From: Streptomyces alanosinicus
Lineage (GTDB): Bacteria > Actinomycetota > Actinomycetes > Streptomycetales > Streptomycetaceae
Length of the DNA stretch: 64,000 nt
Direction of reading: 5' to 3'
NCBI RefSeq assembly: GCF_014650595.1
Contig: NZ_BMVG01000002.1
Location: forward strand, 186,001 to 250,000
Part shown: piece after piece, positions 32,202 through 42,637 of the stretch
Layout of the letters: the number at the start of each line of letters is the position of its first letter
Position numbering within the stretch: position 1 is the first letter of the stretch
Position numbers and translations under genes: made by a program
The notes under the pieces: generated by a model
What the model was told of the DNA's origin: nothing
Databases searched by the model: none
What the model saw: only the letters and a program-made list of their open reading frames with translations

Positions 32202-34172
32202 ATGGGTGAAGAGAGCATCGAGGCGGATGAGTCCGAGCATGAAACGCCCACCATTCCCGCCCGCACCGCATTCCGTCGTTTCTGGCCGCTGGCCAAGGGG
32301 ATCAGAAAATGGCTGCTCGTCGTCTGGATATGCACGGTGCTCGCCGCGCTCGCCGAGACCGAGGCCATCCTGCTGTTCAGTGAACTCACCGACCACGCCC
32401 TGCAGAAGGGCTCGCTCACGGCGTTCTGGAGCCCGGCGGGCCAGTGGCTGGCCATCGCGATCGCCGGCGCGATCGTCGCGTACGCCGGCAACTCCCTCGC
32501 CGCCTGGGTGACCGAGCGGTTCGTGATGCGGCTGCGCGAGCATGTCTTCGACCATGTCCAGCAGCTGCCCCCGCACTTCTTCCAGCGCCACCGCCAGGGC
32601 GATCTGCTCTCCCGGCTGACCGGCGACGTCGAGGCGATCGAGACGATGGTCGTGTCCGGCCTGGTCGGCGCCGCCTCGGCGGCCTTCTCCGCCCTCTTCT
32701 ACGCGGTCGCCGCGTTCTGGCTGCGCTGGGACCTGGCCGCCGCCACCTTCGTCCTCGCGCCCCTGTTCTGGCTGGCCGCCCGCCGTTTCTCCGGCTCCAT
32801 CAAGGACGTCTCCCGCGAGGGCCGGGTCGTCGACGGCGCGATCACCTCCGTGGTGGAGGAGTCCCTCGGGAACATCGTGCTCACCCAGGCCTACGACCGC
32901 CGGGACGCCGAGCGCCGCCGGCTGCGAGAGGAGGCCTCCGCCTGGTTCCGCGCCTCGGTCCGCTCCACCCGGCTGAACGAGGCGTACGAGCAGCTCGTCC
33001 AGGTCATCGAGACGGTGTGCGTGCTCGCCGTCATCGGCATCGGCGCCTGGGAGATCTCCACCGGCCGGATGACCCTCGGCCGGCTCCTCGCCTTCGCCGC
33101 CTTCCTCGGCTACCTCTATCCGCCGGTGCGCGGCCTCGCCCAGCTGGGCCTGACCGTCACCGCGGCCACGGCCGGCGCCGAGCGGCTCATCGAGATCCTC
33201 GACGTCCGACCCTCGGTCACCGACCCCCGCAGGGCCACGGAAACCGGCCGCCCGGACGGGACCATCGAGGTCCGCGGGGTCACCTTCCGTTACCCGGGCG
33301 CCGAGCGGACCGCCCTCGAAGACCTCTCCTTCACGGTCAGTCCCGGCGAGCTGGTGATCGTCACCGGCCCGAGCGGCGCCGGCAAGTCCACCGTGTCCAA
33401 GCTCCTGCTGCGCTTCTACGACCCGGACTCCGGGGACGTCTTGCTGGACGGTGTGCCCCTGCGCGACTTCCCGCTGGCCCGTCTGCGCGCTTATGTGACG
33501 CTCCTGCCGCAGGAGACCCTGGTCCTGCACGACACGGTCCGCGCCAACATCGCCTGCGGCCGGCCCGGCGCCAGCGACCAGGCGATCGAGGAGGCGGCGC
33601 GGGCGGCCGACGCCCATGACTTCATCGTCCGCCTGCCCGACGGCTACGACACCAGGGTGGACCCCAACTCGGCCCGGCTCTCCGGCGGCCAGCTCCAGCG
33701 CCTGGCCATCGCCCGCGCCATCCTGCGCGACGCCCCGGTCCTGGTGCTGGACGAGCCGACGACCGGCCTGGACGCGATGGCCGCCCGCCGCGTGGTCAAG
33801 CCTCTGCGCCGCCTGATGGCCGGCCGTACGACGATCATGATCACCCATGACCTCAACCTCGCCCCGGACGCCGATCGCGTCCTCGTCGTGGACCGGGGTC
33901 GGATCGTGGAGACCGGCCGCCACGACGAACTCCTCGCCCGGGGCGGCGCGTACGCACGGCTGCACCGCTCGCAGAACAACGCGGTGATGGACACCGGCGA
34001 GCTGCGCATGCCGCTGTGGGAGGAGGCGCCGCCCCAGCCACCTCACCAGCAGTACCGCTCGACCTATGAGGCCTACGGCTCGCCCTATGAGCCGTCCGCC
34101 GAGATGCCGTCGTACCTTCCCGACGGGCGCCCCCTGTTCCGGGACGCGCAGGGGGCCTGGCCAGGCATGTGA
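32202..34172 (+). CDS. ABC exporter (fused permease-ATPase, ABCB type)
   Basis: A 656-residue half-transporter behind AGAGGA. The membrane domain (about 30-330) has six helices. The nucleotide-binding domain carries Walker A GPSGAGKST (about 389-397), Q-loop LLPQETLVLHD, signature LSGGQLQR (about 494-501), Walker B VLVLDEPTTGLD (about 512-523) and the switch His in MITHDLN. There is no peptidase C39 domain, so any peptide would need separate processing or no leader. An unusual 60-residue tail rich in Pro, Tyr and Glu follows the ATPase domain. It probably works as a homodimer in the plasma membrane. The Pro/Lys-rich peptide gene upstream is the candidate cargo. Confidence 0.9.
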   Translation: MGEESIEADESEHETPTIPARTAFRRFWPLAKGIRKWLLVVWICTVLAALAETEAILLFSELTDHALQKGSLTAFWSPAGQWLAIAIAGAIVAYAGNSLAAWVTERFVMRLREHVFDHVQQLPPHFFQRHRQGDLLSRLTGDVEAIETMVVSGLVGAASAAFSALFYAVAAFWLRWDLAAATFVLAPLFWLAARRFSGSIKDVSREGRVVDGAITSVVEESLGNIVLTQAYDRRDAERRRLREEASAWFRASVRSTRLNEAYEQLVQVIETVCVLAVIGIGAWEISTGRMTLGRLLAFAAFLGYLYPPVRGLAQLGLTVTAATAGAERLIEILDVRPSVTDPRRATETGRPDGTIEVRGVTFRYPGAERTALEDLSFTVSPGELVIVTGPSGAGKSTVSKLLLRFYDPDSGDVLLDGVPLRDFPLARLRAYVTLLPQETLVLHDTVRANIACGRPGASDQAIEEAARAADAHDFIVRLPDGYDTRVDPNSARLSGGQLQRLAIARAILRDAPVLVLDEPTTGLDAMAARRVVKPLRRLMAGRTTIMITHDLNLAPDADRVLVVDRGRIVETGRHDELLARGGAYARLHRSQNNAVMDTGELRMPLWEEAPPQPPHQQYRSTYEAYGSPYEPSAEMPSYLPDGRPLFRDAQGAWPGM

Positions 34173-34178
34173 CGGTCG

Positions 34179-34198
34179 GGGATCCCTCCTCGGATCCC
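34179..34198 (+). terminator. Hairpin after ABC exporter
   Basis: gggatcc (34179-34185) and ggatccc (34192-34198) pair around a 6-nt loop, starting 7 bp after the exporter stop. Confidence 0.6.
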
Positions 34199-34262
34199 AT
34201 CATCCGGGACAGTCCCTAAAAGGGTTCACGCTCCTGTCGAAGTCCATTACCCTGGACTTGGT

Positions 34263-34284
34263 AGTACATCGCGATGGACGTACT
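34263..34284. promoter_or_regulatory. Candidate operator upstream of EamA exporter
   Basis: agtac and gtact flank a region containing the palindrome catcgcgatg (34267-34276). A second inverted repeat, agtcca/tggact, lies at 34241-34258. The arrangement 20-60 bp before the GTG start suggests a repressor site; I see no local regulator gene. Confidence 0.35.
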
Positions 34285-34305
34285 CGATCAAGCCCAGGAC
34301 TGCCC

Positions 34306-35283
34306 GTGACCGCCGCCCCCAGCACCCCAAACGCTCCAAGCGCCTCCAGCGCCACGACTTCGACCCCGGCCACCCCGGCCACCCCGGCCACACCCGCCGG
34401 AGCACCGGGGCGCCTCGGCTCGCTCGGCCCCGTGGGCCTGGTGCTGGCCGGCGGCATCTCGGTCCAGTTCGGCGGCGCGCTCGCGGTGACCCTGATACCC
34501 CGGGCCGGTGCGCCGGGCGTCGTCGCCCTCCGCCTCCTCGCCGCGGCCCTGGTCCTCCTCCTGGTCTGCCGCCCCCGGCTGCGCGGCCACTCGCGCGCCG
34601 ACTGGGGCACGGTGATCGCCTTCGGTATCGCGATGGGCGCGATGAACGGCCTCTTCTACGAGGCGGTCGCCCGCATCCCGCTGGGCCCCGCGGTCACCCT
34701 GGAGGTCCTCGGCCCCCTGGCCCTGTCGGTGCTGGCCTCCCGCCGTGCGGTCAACGCGGTGTGGGCGGGACTGGCCCTGCTCGGCGTCTTCCTGCTGGGC
34801 GGTGGGGGCTTCAGCGATCTCGACCCCATAGGTGTCGCATTCGCCCTGGGGGCCGGCGCCATGTGGGCGATCTACATACTCTTCAGCGCCCGTACGGGCC
34901 GCCGCTTTCCGCAGGCGGACGGCCTCGCGCTGGCCATGGCGGTCGCGGCCCTGCTCTTCCTTCCCATCGGCGTGGCCTCGGCGGGCACCCGCCTGCTGGA
35001 TCCCACGACGGTCGCCCTCGGATCAGCGGTGGCCCTGCTCTCCTCGGTCCTGCCCTACACCCTCGAACTCCTCGCCCTGCGCCGCCTGCCCGCCTCCACG
35101 TTCGCGATCCTGATGAGCCTGGAACCGGCGATCGCGGCGACGGCCGGCTTCCTCGTCCTCGGCCAGTCCCTGTCCGCCACCGAGGCGGCCGCGATCGCCC
35201 TGGTCATCGCGGCGACCATCGGCGCGGTCCGCACCCAGGTGGGCCGCGGCAGGGCCAAGCTGGCCCCGACGCCGGAGGCCTGA
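34306..35283 (+). CDS. EamA/RhtA-like metabolite exporter
   Basis: A 325-residue drug/metabolite transporter with ten membrane helices in two EamA repeats. I chose the GTG at 34306 because AGGA precedes it and the sequence from there (TAAPSTPNAPSASS) leads directly into the first helix; upstream in-frame codons look non-coding. The RhtA-type signatures are SVQFGGALAVTLIPRAGAPG in the first helix pair, GAMNGLFYEAVARIPLGPAV and FAILMSLEPAIAATAGFLVL. The N-terminal 40 residues are an odd Ala/Pro/Thr linker. RhtA exports threonine and homoserine; the substrate here is unknown. Confidence 0.87.
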   Translation: MTAAPSTPNAPSASSATTSTPATPATPATPAGAPGRLGSLGPVGLVLAGGISVQFGGALAVTLIPRAGAPGVVALRLLAAALVLLLVCRPRLRGHSRADWGTVIAFGIAMGAMNGLFYEAVARIPLGPAVTLEVLGPLALSVLASRRAVNAVWAGLALLGVFLLGGGGFSDLDPIGVAFALGAGAMWAIYILFSARTGRRFPQADGLALAMAVAALLFLPIGVASAGTRLLDPTTVALGSAVALLSSVLPYTLELLALRRLPASTFAILMSLEPAIAATAGFLVLGQSLSATEAAAIALVIAATIGAVRTQVGRGRAKLAPTPEA

Positions 35284-35415
35284 CGGCCCTCACCCGCTCC
35301 ATCGGGGCCCGGGCGATCTGGCGGCCGAGTGCGGGAGAGGGCGCCCTCGCTCGGTGTCGACCAAATTCATGCAAGCACGCTTGATTGTTTCTGGGCTCGC
35401 TGCCATGCTCCCCCC

Positions 35416-36210
35416 ATGGCCGACCCGACGCCCGTCATCGACGACCTGCGTGCCGAGAGCGAGGAACTCGACCTGCTCGTGACCGAGTTGAGCCCCGAGC
35501 AGTGGGCACTGCCCACCCCCGCGCCCCGCTGGACCGTCGCCCACCAGATCGCGCACCTCGCCTGGACCGACCGCTCGGCGCTGCTCGCCGTCACCGACGC
35601 GGACGCCTTCCGGGCGCTGGTCGAGAAGGCGCTCGCCGCCCCGGACTCGTTCGTGGACGAGGGCGCGCAGGACGGCGCCCGGCTCGCCCCCGCCGAGCTG
35701 CTGCGGACCTGGCGCGCCGGACGCGAGGCCCTCGACCGGGCGCTGCGTGCCGCGCCGCCCGGCGCCCGGTTCCCCTGGTACGGCCCGCCCATGTCCGCCG
35801 CCTCCATGGCCACCGCCCGACTCATGGAGACCTGGGCCCACAGCCTGGACATCGCCGACGCACTGGGTGTGGTCCGCGCACCCACCGACCGGCTGGGGCA
35901 TGTGGCCCGGCTCGGGGTCCGCACCCGGGACTTCGCCCACACCGTCCACGGGATCACCCCGCCCGCCGACGAGTTCCGGGTGGAACTCACCTCACCCACG
36001 GGCGAGGTGTGGGCGTACGGCCCCGAAGACGCCCCGCAGCGCGTCACCGGCCCCGCCCTCGACTTCTGCCTCCTCGTCACCCAGCGCGCCCACCGCGCCG
36101 ACCTCGCCCTGACCGCCGTCGGCCCCGAAGCCGACCGCTGGCTGGACATCGCACAGGCCTTCGCGGGCCCGCCCGGCACCGGCCGTCCACCGAAGGGAAC
36201 CGAGCGGTGA
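35416..36210 (+). CDS. TIGR03084-type metal-binding protein (DinB/MDMPI-like)
   Basis: A 264-residue protein starting [19 protein letters not shown]. It belongs to the DinB/mycothiol-dependent maleylpyruvate isomerase fold. The N-terminal four-helix bundle has [14 protein letters not shown] (His near 46 and 50) and [14 protein letters not shown] (His near 140), a three-histidine metal site. The C-terminal half matches the wyosine-base-like extension. I recall the family TIGR03084 as occurring next to AtuA-like genes. The gene overlaps the next by 4 bp and is the first of the acyl-CoA catabolic operon. Its exact reaction is unknown; a mycothiol-linked step is possible. Confidence 0.8.
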   Translation: MADPTPVIDDLRAESEELDLLVTELSPEQWALPTPAPRWTVAHQIAHLAWTDRSALLAVTDADAFRALVEKALAAPDSFVDEGAQDGARLAPAELLRTWRAGREALDRALRAAPPGARFPWYGPPMSAASMATARLMETWAHSLDIADALGVVRAPTDRLGHVARLGVRTRDFAHTVHGITPPADEFRVELTSPTGEVWAYGPEDAPQRVTGPALDFCLLVTQRAHRADLALTAVGPEADRWLDIAQAFAGPPGTGRPPKGTER

Positions 36211-37879
36211 AAGCCCTGCGCATCGGCAACTTCTCCGGCTTCTACGGCGACCGCGCGGACGCCCTGCGCGAAATGCTCACCGGCGGGGAACTCGACGTCC
36301 TCACCGGTGACTACCTCGCCGAACTCACCATGCTGATCCTCGCCCGCGACCGGCTGAAGGACCCCTCCGCGGGATACGCCCGCACCTTCCTGCGCCAGCT
36401 GGAGGACTGCCTCGGCCTCGCCCACGAGCGGGGCGTGAAGATCGTCACCAATGCGGGAGGCCTCCATCCGGCCGGACTGGCCGCCGCGGTGCGGAAGCTG
36501 GCCGAGCGGCTCGGCATCCCGGCCGATGTCGCACATGTCGAGGGCGACGACCTCACCGCCTCCCACCCCGGGGCCCTCGCCGCCCACGCCTACCTCGGCG
36601 GCTTCGGCATCGCCGCATGTCTGCGGGCCGGTGCGGACATCGTGGTCACCGGGCGGGTGACCGACGCGGCCCTCGTCACCGGGCCCGCCGCCGCCCACTT
36701 CGGCTGGCAGCCCAGGGAGTACGACCGGCTCGCGGGCGCCGTCGTCGCCGGACATGTGCTGGAGTGCGGGACGCAGGCCACCGGCGGGAACTACGCGTTC
36801 TTCCGGGAGGGGGACGTACGCAGGCCCGGTTTCCCGCTCGCCGAGATCCACGCCGACGGCAGCAGCGTCATCACCAAGCACCCCGGCACCGGCGGCCTGG
36901 TCGATGCCGGCACGGTCACCGCGCAGCTGCTGTACGAGACCGGCGGCGGCCGCTATGCCGGACCCGATGTCACCGCCCGGCTGGACACCGTACGGCTGAG
37001 CCAGGACGGGCCGGACCGGGTGCGCATCGAGGGGGTGCGGGGCGAGGCGCCGCCGCCGACCCTGAAGGTGGGCCGCAACCGGCTCGGCGGCTTCCGCAAC
37101 GAGGTCGTCTTCGTCCTCACCGGACTCGACATCGAGGCCAAGGCCGACCTCGTGCGCCACCAGCTGACCGACGTGCTCGCCAAGGCGCCGCCCGCCGAGG
37201 TGCGTTGGGAGCTGGTCCGCACCGACCGGGCCGACGCCGACACCGAGGAGACCGCGAGCGCCCTGCTGCGGCTCGTCGTACGGGACGCGGACGAACGGGT
37301 CGTCGGGCGGGCGCTGAGCGGGGCCGCCGTGGAACTGGCGCTGGCCAGCTACCCGGGCTTCCATGTGCTGTCCCCACCTGGAAAGGGCGCCCCCTATGGG
37401 GTCTTCGAGGATGTGTACGTCCCCCATGGCGCCGTAGACCATAGGGCCGTCCTCCACGACGGACGCCGTATCCCTGTGGCGCCGCCCCAGGACACCCGGC
37501 CCCTGGAAGCCGTACCGGAACCGGCTCTCCCCGAGCCGCTGCCGGCCGGGCCGACCCGGCGGGCGCCCCTCGGGCTGGTCGCCGGGGCCCGCAGCGGGGA
37601 CAAGGGCGGCAACGCCAACGTCGGCGTCTGGGCCCGTACCGAGGACGCCTGGCGGTGGCTCGCCCACGAGTTGACCGCCGAAAGGTTCCGGCAGCTGATC
37701 CCCGAAAGCCGGGACCTGCCCGTCACCCGGCACCTGCTGCCGGGCCTCCGCGCGGTCAACCTCGTAGTCGAGGGCATCCTCGGCGCGGGCGTCGCCGCGC
37801 AGGCCCGCTTCGACCCGCAGGCCAAGGCCCTCGGCGAATGGCTGCGCTCCCGCCACCTGGACATCCCGGAGGCCCTGCT

Positions 37880-37883
<4 letters not shown>
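36207..37883 (+). CDS. AtuA-like acyclic terpene utilisation protein
   Basis: A 558-residue cytosolic protein with a GTG start in a GTGA overlap. Features are [15 protein letters not shown] at the start, [13 protein letters not shown] near 86-98, a [16 protein letters not shown] segment near 145-160 and [20 protein letters not shown] near 225-245. Together these match the AtuA family found in Pseudomonas terpenoid (citronellol/geraniol) degradation loci. Its biochemical role is unclear even there. The C-terminal 100 residues ([15 protein letters not shown]) resemble the AtuA C-terminal domain that is separate in some species, so this is the fused form. It is coupled to the carboxylase subunits, suggesting action on a branched acyl-CoA. 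Confidence 0.87.
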
Positions 37884-39478
<1,595 letters not shown>

Positions 39479-39493
39479 GGTCCAGTGAGGTCC

Positions 39494-41341
39494 ATGATCC
39501 AGACTCTGTTGGTCGCCAACCGCGGCGAGATCGCCTGCCGGATCGTCCGCACCTGCCGTGAGCTGGGCATCCGGACGGTCGCGGTGTACTCGGACGCCGA
39601 CCAGAACGCGCTCCACGCGCGCGTGGCCGACACGGCGGTACGGCTGCCGGGCGCGGCGCCCGCCGATACGTATCTGCGCGGTGATCTGATCGTGAAGGCG
39701 GCCCTGGCCGCCGGCGCGGACGCCGTGCACCCCGGCTACGGCTTCCTCTCCGAGAACCCCGACTTCGCCCGCGCGGTCCTCGACGCCGGCCTGACCTGGA
39801 TCGGCCCGTCCCCGGAGGCCATCGAGACAATGGCGTCCAAGACCCGCGCGAAGGACCTGATGGGCCTCGTGCCCCTCGCGGAGTACAAGGTCACCGAGGC
39901 CGATCTGCCGGTGCTGGTGAAGGCGGCCGCGGGCGGCGGAGGGCGCGGGATGCGGATCGTGCGCCGTCTGGAGGAGCTGGGCGCCGCGCTGCGGGCCGCG
40001 CGGGCCGAGGCGCTGAGCGCCTTCGGCGACGGCGAGGTCTTCGTGGAGCCGTACCTGGAGCACGGCCGCCATGTCGAGGTGCAGGTCCTCGCCGACACCC
40101 ACGGCACGATCTGGACGCTCGGCACCCGCGACTGCTCCCTCCAGCGCCGCCACCAGAAGGTCATCGAGGAGGCCCCGGCGCCCGGCCTCTCCGAGGGGCT
40201 CACGGAGAGTCTGTACGCGCTGGCCGTGCAGGCCGTGTGCGCCGTCGGCTATGTGGGCGCCGGCACCGTCGAGTGCCTGGTCGCCGACGGCCGCGCGCAC
40301 TTCCTGGAGATGAACACCCGCCTCCAGGTCGAACACCCCGTCACGGAGGAGCTGTTCGGCCTCGACCTGGTCGCCGAACAGCTCCGCATCGCCGAGGGCC
40401 ACGCCCTGCCGGAAGAACCGCCACGCGCGCGTGGCCACGCGATCGAGGCCCGCCTGTACGCCGAGGACCCCGCCCGCGACTGGGCCCCGCAGACCGGCAC
40501 CGTGCACCACCTCGCCGTACCGTCCGGCGTCCGCCTCGACACCGGCTACACCGACGGCGACACCATCGGCGTCCACTACGACCCGATGCTCGCCAAGGTC
40601 GTCGCCCACGCGCCCACCCGCGCGGAGGCGATCCGCACCCTCGCGGGCGCCCTGGAGAGGGCGGACCTGCACGGCCCGGCCACCAACCGGGACCTGCTCG
40701 TGCGCTCACTGCGCCACGAGGAGTTCACGGACGGCCGCATGGACACCGGCTTCTACGACCGCCACCTCGGCCAGCTCACCGAGTCGGCTCCCGACCCCCT
40801 CACCCTCCTGGCCGCCGCCCTCGCCGACGCCCACGGCCGCTCCCGCTTCGGCGGCTGGCGCAATCTGCCCTCGCAGCCGCAGGTCAAGCGGTACCGGCTG
40901 GCGGGGCATGAGCACGAGGTCCGATACCGGCACACGCGCGAGGGCCTCGCGGCCGACGGGGTGCGGGTCGTGCACGCGGACGCGCGCGCGGTCGTCCTCG
41001 AAGTGGACGGCGTGCAGCGCACGTTCTCGGTCACACGCTACGGCGACGAGATCCACGTCGACTCCACCCGCCTCACCGCCCTGCCCCGCTTCCCCGACCC
41101 GACCGCCCAGCTCGCCCCCGGTTCCCTGCTGGCCCCGATGCCGGGCACGGTGGTCCGCATCGCCGAGGGCCTGACGGAAGGGGCAACGGTTCACGCCGGT
41201 CAAGGACTCATTTGGCTGGAGGCGATGAAAATGCAGCACCAGATCTCGGCACCGGTCACCGGAACGCTGACGGCCCTGCACGCCAGAACCGGCCAGCAGG
41301 TGGAGCCGGGCATGTTGCTGGCGGTGGTGCAGGAAAGCTAG
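39494..41341 (+). CDS. Acyl-CoA carboxylase biotin carboxylase/BCCP (alpha) subunit
   Basis: A 615-residue protein from the ATG at 39494 (MIQTLLVANRGEIACRIVRT); a GTG at 39485 adds three residues. The biotin carboxylase domain (1-445) has the ATP-binding loop KAAAGGGGRGMRIV, VEVQVLADTHG, the catalytic region ECLVADGRAHFLEMNTRLQV and HAIEARLYAEDP. The C-terminal biotinyl domain ends the protein with EAMKMQHQ, where the Lys is biotinylated. A middle BT-type domain links them. The segment after the first ATP-binding helix is slightly shorter than usual. It works with the beta subunit encoded upstream, 15 bp away. Confidence 0.9.
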   Translation: MIQTLLVANRGEIACRIVRTCRELGIRTVAVYSDADQNALHARVADTAVRLPGAAPADTYLRGDLIVKAALAAGADAVHPGYGFLSENPDFARAVLDAGLTWIGPSPEAIETMASKTRAKDLMGLVPLAEYKVTEADLPVLVKAAAGGGGRGMRIVRRLEELGAALRAARAEALSAFGDGEVFVEPYLEHGRHVEVQVLADTHGTIWTLGTRDCSLQRRHQKVIEEAPAPGLSEGLTESLYALAVQAVCAVGYVGAGTVECLVADGRAHFLEMNTRLQVEHPVTEELFGLDLVAEQLRIAEGHALPEEPPRARGHAIEARLYAEDPARDWAPQTGTVHHLAVPSGVRLDTGYTDGDTIGVHYDPMLAKVVAHAPTRAEAIRTLAGALERADLHGPATNRDLLVRSLRHEEFTDGRMDTGFYDRHLGQLTESAPDPLTLLAAALADAHGRSRFGGWRNLPSQPQVKRYRLAGHEHEVRYRHTREGLAADGVRVVHADARAVVLEVDGVQRTFSVTRYGDEIHVDSTRLTALPRFPDPTAQLAPGSLLAPMPGTVVRIAEGLTEGATVHAGQGLIWLEAMKMQHQISAPVTGTLTALHARTGQQVEPGMLLAVVQES

Positions 41342-41386
41342 GCGCGGGGAACTGCGCGCCCAGCCACGGATCACCCGCAGCCCGAA
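41342..41386 (+). repeat. Dispersed repeat, short divergent copy
   Basis: ggcgcggggaactgcgcgcc followed by cagccacgga and acccgcagcc matches the ends of the dispersed element at 46961 but lacks the central hairpin. It fills most of the 53-bp gap between the carboxylase and the acyl-CoA dehydrogenase. Confidence 0.5.
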
Positions 41387-41394
41387 GGAGCCCC

Positions 41395-42585
41395 ATGACC
41401 ACCCACATCGAATCCGACGAACACAAGGCCCTGCGATCCGCGGTCGCCGCCCTCGGCAAACGCTTCGGCCGCGACTATCTCGTCCAGACCGTGGCCGCGG
41501 GAAAGCCCCCCGCCGAACTCTGGTCCGAGGCCGGCAAACTCGGCTACCTCGGCGTCAACCTCCCGGAGGAGTACGGGGGCGGAGGCGGGGGCATCACCGA
41601 ACTCTCCATAGTCCTGGAGGAGTTGGGCGCAGCGGGTTCACCCCTGCTGATGCTCGTGGTCTCGCCCGCCATCTGCGGCACGGTGATCTCCCGCTTCGGT
41701 ACCGAGACCCAGAAGCAGACTTGGCTCCCCGGCATCGCCGACGGCACCCGCCTCATGGCCTTCGGCATCACCGAACCCGACGCGGGCTCGAACTCCCACC
41801 GCATCACCACCACCGCCCGCCGCGACGGCACCGACTGGCTGCTCACCGGCCGCAAGGTCTTCATCTCCGGTGTCGACATCGCCGACGCCGTCCTGATCGT
41901 CGGCCGCACCGAGGACGCCCGCACCGGACGCCTCAAGCCCTGTCTCTTCATCGTCCCGACGGACGCCGAGGGCTTCGACAAGCGGCCGATCGACATGGAG
42001 CTCAACGCCGCGGAGAAGCAGTTCGAGCTGGTCCTGGACGACGTACGGCTGCCCGCCGATGCGCTTGTGGGTGGGGGCACCTCCCACGCTTTCGGCAGTG
42101 GGGGAGAGGACGCGGGTCTGCTCCAGCTGTTCGCCGGGCTGAACCCCGAGCGCATCATGACCGCCGCCTTCGCGATCGGCATGGGGCGCTACGCGCTCTC
42201 CAAGGCGATCGCGTACGCCCGGGACCGCACCGTCTGGAAGACCCCCATCGGCGCCCACCAGGCCATCGCGCACCCCCTCGCCCAGGCCCACATCGACCTG
42301 GAGCTGGCCCGGCTGATGATGCAGAAGGCGGCCCACCTCTACGACGCCGGGGACGACCTCGGCGCGGGCGAGGCCGCCAACATGGCCAAGTACGCGGCCG
42401 GCGAGGCCTGTGTGAAGGCCGTCGACCAGGCCGTGCACACCCTCGGCGGCAACGGCCTCACCCGCGAGTTCGGTCTCGCCTCGTTGATAACGGCCGCACG
42501 TGTGGCTCGTATTGCTCCGGTGAGCCGGGAGATGATTCTCAACTACGTCTCCCACCAGACCCTGGGCCTGCCCAAGTCGTACTAG
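41395..42585 (+). CDS. Acyl-CoA dehydrogenase
   Basis: A 396-residue FAD-dependent dehydrogenase behind GAAGGAG. Substrate and FAD motifs are LMAFGITEPDAGSNSHRIT (the family's A-x-TEP-x-GSD) and VFISGVDIADAVLIVGRTED. The C-terminal helical domain has KTPIGAHQAIAHPLAQAHID and VHTLGGNGLTREFGLASLI. It oxidises an acyl-CoA to the 2-enoyl-CoA ahead of the carboxylase in a leucine/isovalerate-like or citronellyl-CoA-like route. Within LPADALVGG...EDAGLLQLF there is an extra stretch of about 12 residues (GGTSHAFGSGGE) encoded by a short palindromic element. The insertion lies in a surface loop and leaves the frame intact. Confidence 0.88.
   Translation: MTTHIESDEHKALRSAVAALGKRFGRDYLVQTVAAGKPPAELWSEAGKLGYLGVNLPEEYGGGGGGITELSIVLEELGAAGSPLLMLVVSPAICGTVISRFGTETQKQTWLPGIADGTRLMAFGITEPDAGSNSHRITTTARRDGTDWLLTGRKVFISGVDIADAVLIVGRTEDARTGRLKPCLFIVPTDAEGFDKRPIDMELNAAEKQFELVLDDVRLPADALVGGGTSHAFGSGGEDAGLLQLFAGLNPERIMTAAFAIGMGRYALSKAIAYARDRTVWKTPIGAHQAIAHPLAQAHIDLELARLMMQKAAHLYDAGDDLGAGEAANMAKYAAGEACVKAVDQAVHTLGGNGLTREFGLASLITAARVARIAPVSREMILNYVSHQTLGLPKSY
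42071..42113 (+). repeat. Palindromic element inserted in frame in the dehydrogenase gene
   Basis: A gtgggggcacctcccac segment, then gctttcggca, then gtgggggag, forms a hairpin and encodes the extra GGTSHAFGSGG residues. I recall elements of this gtgggggcacctccc type scattered inside Streptomyces genes. The flanks (DALVG and EDAGLL) read as an uninterrupted family sequence if the element is removed. Confidence 0.6.
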
Positions 42586-42637
42586 GGACTGTCCGGCCCC
42601 AGGGCCCGTCCGGCACCGGCAGCCGCTTGGAGGAACC

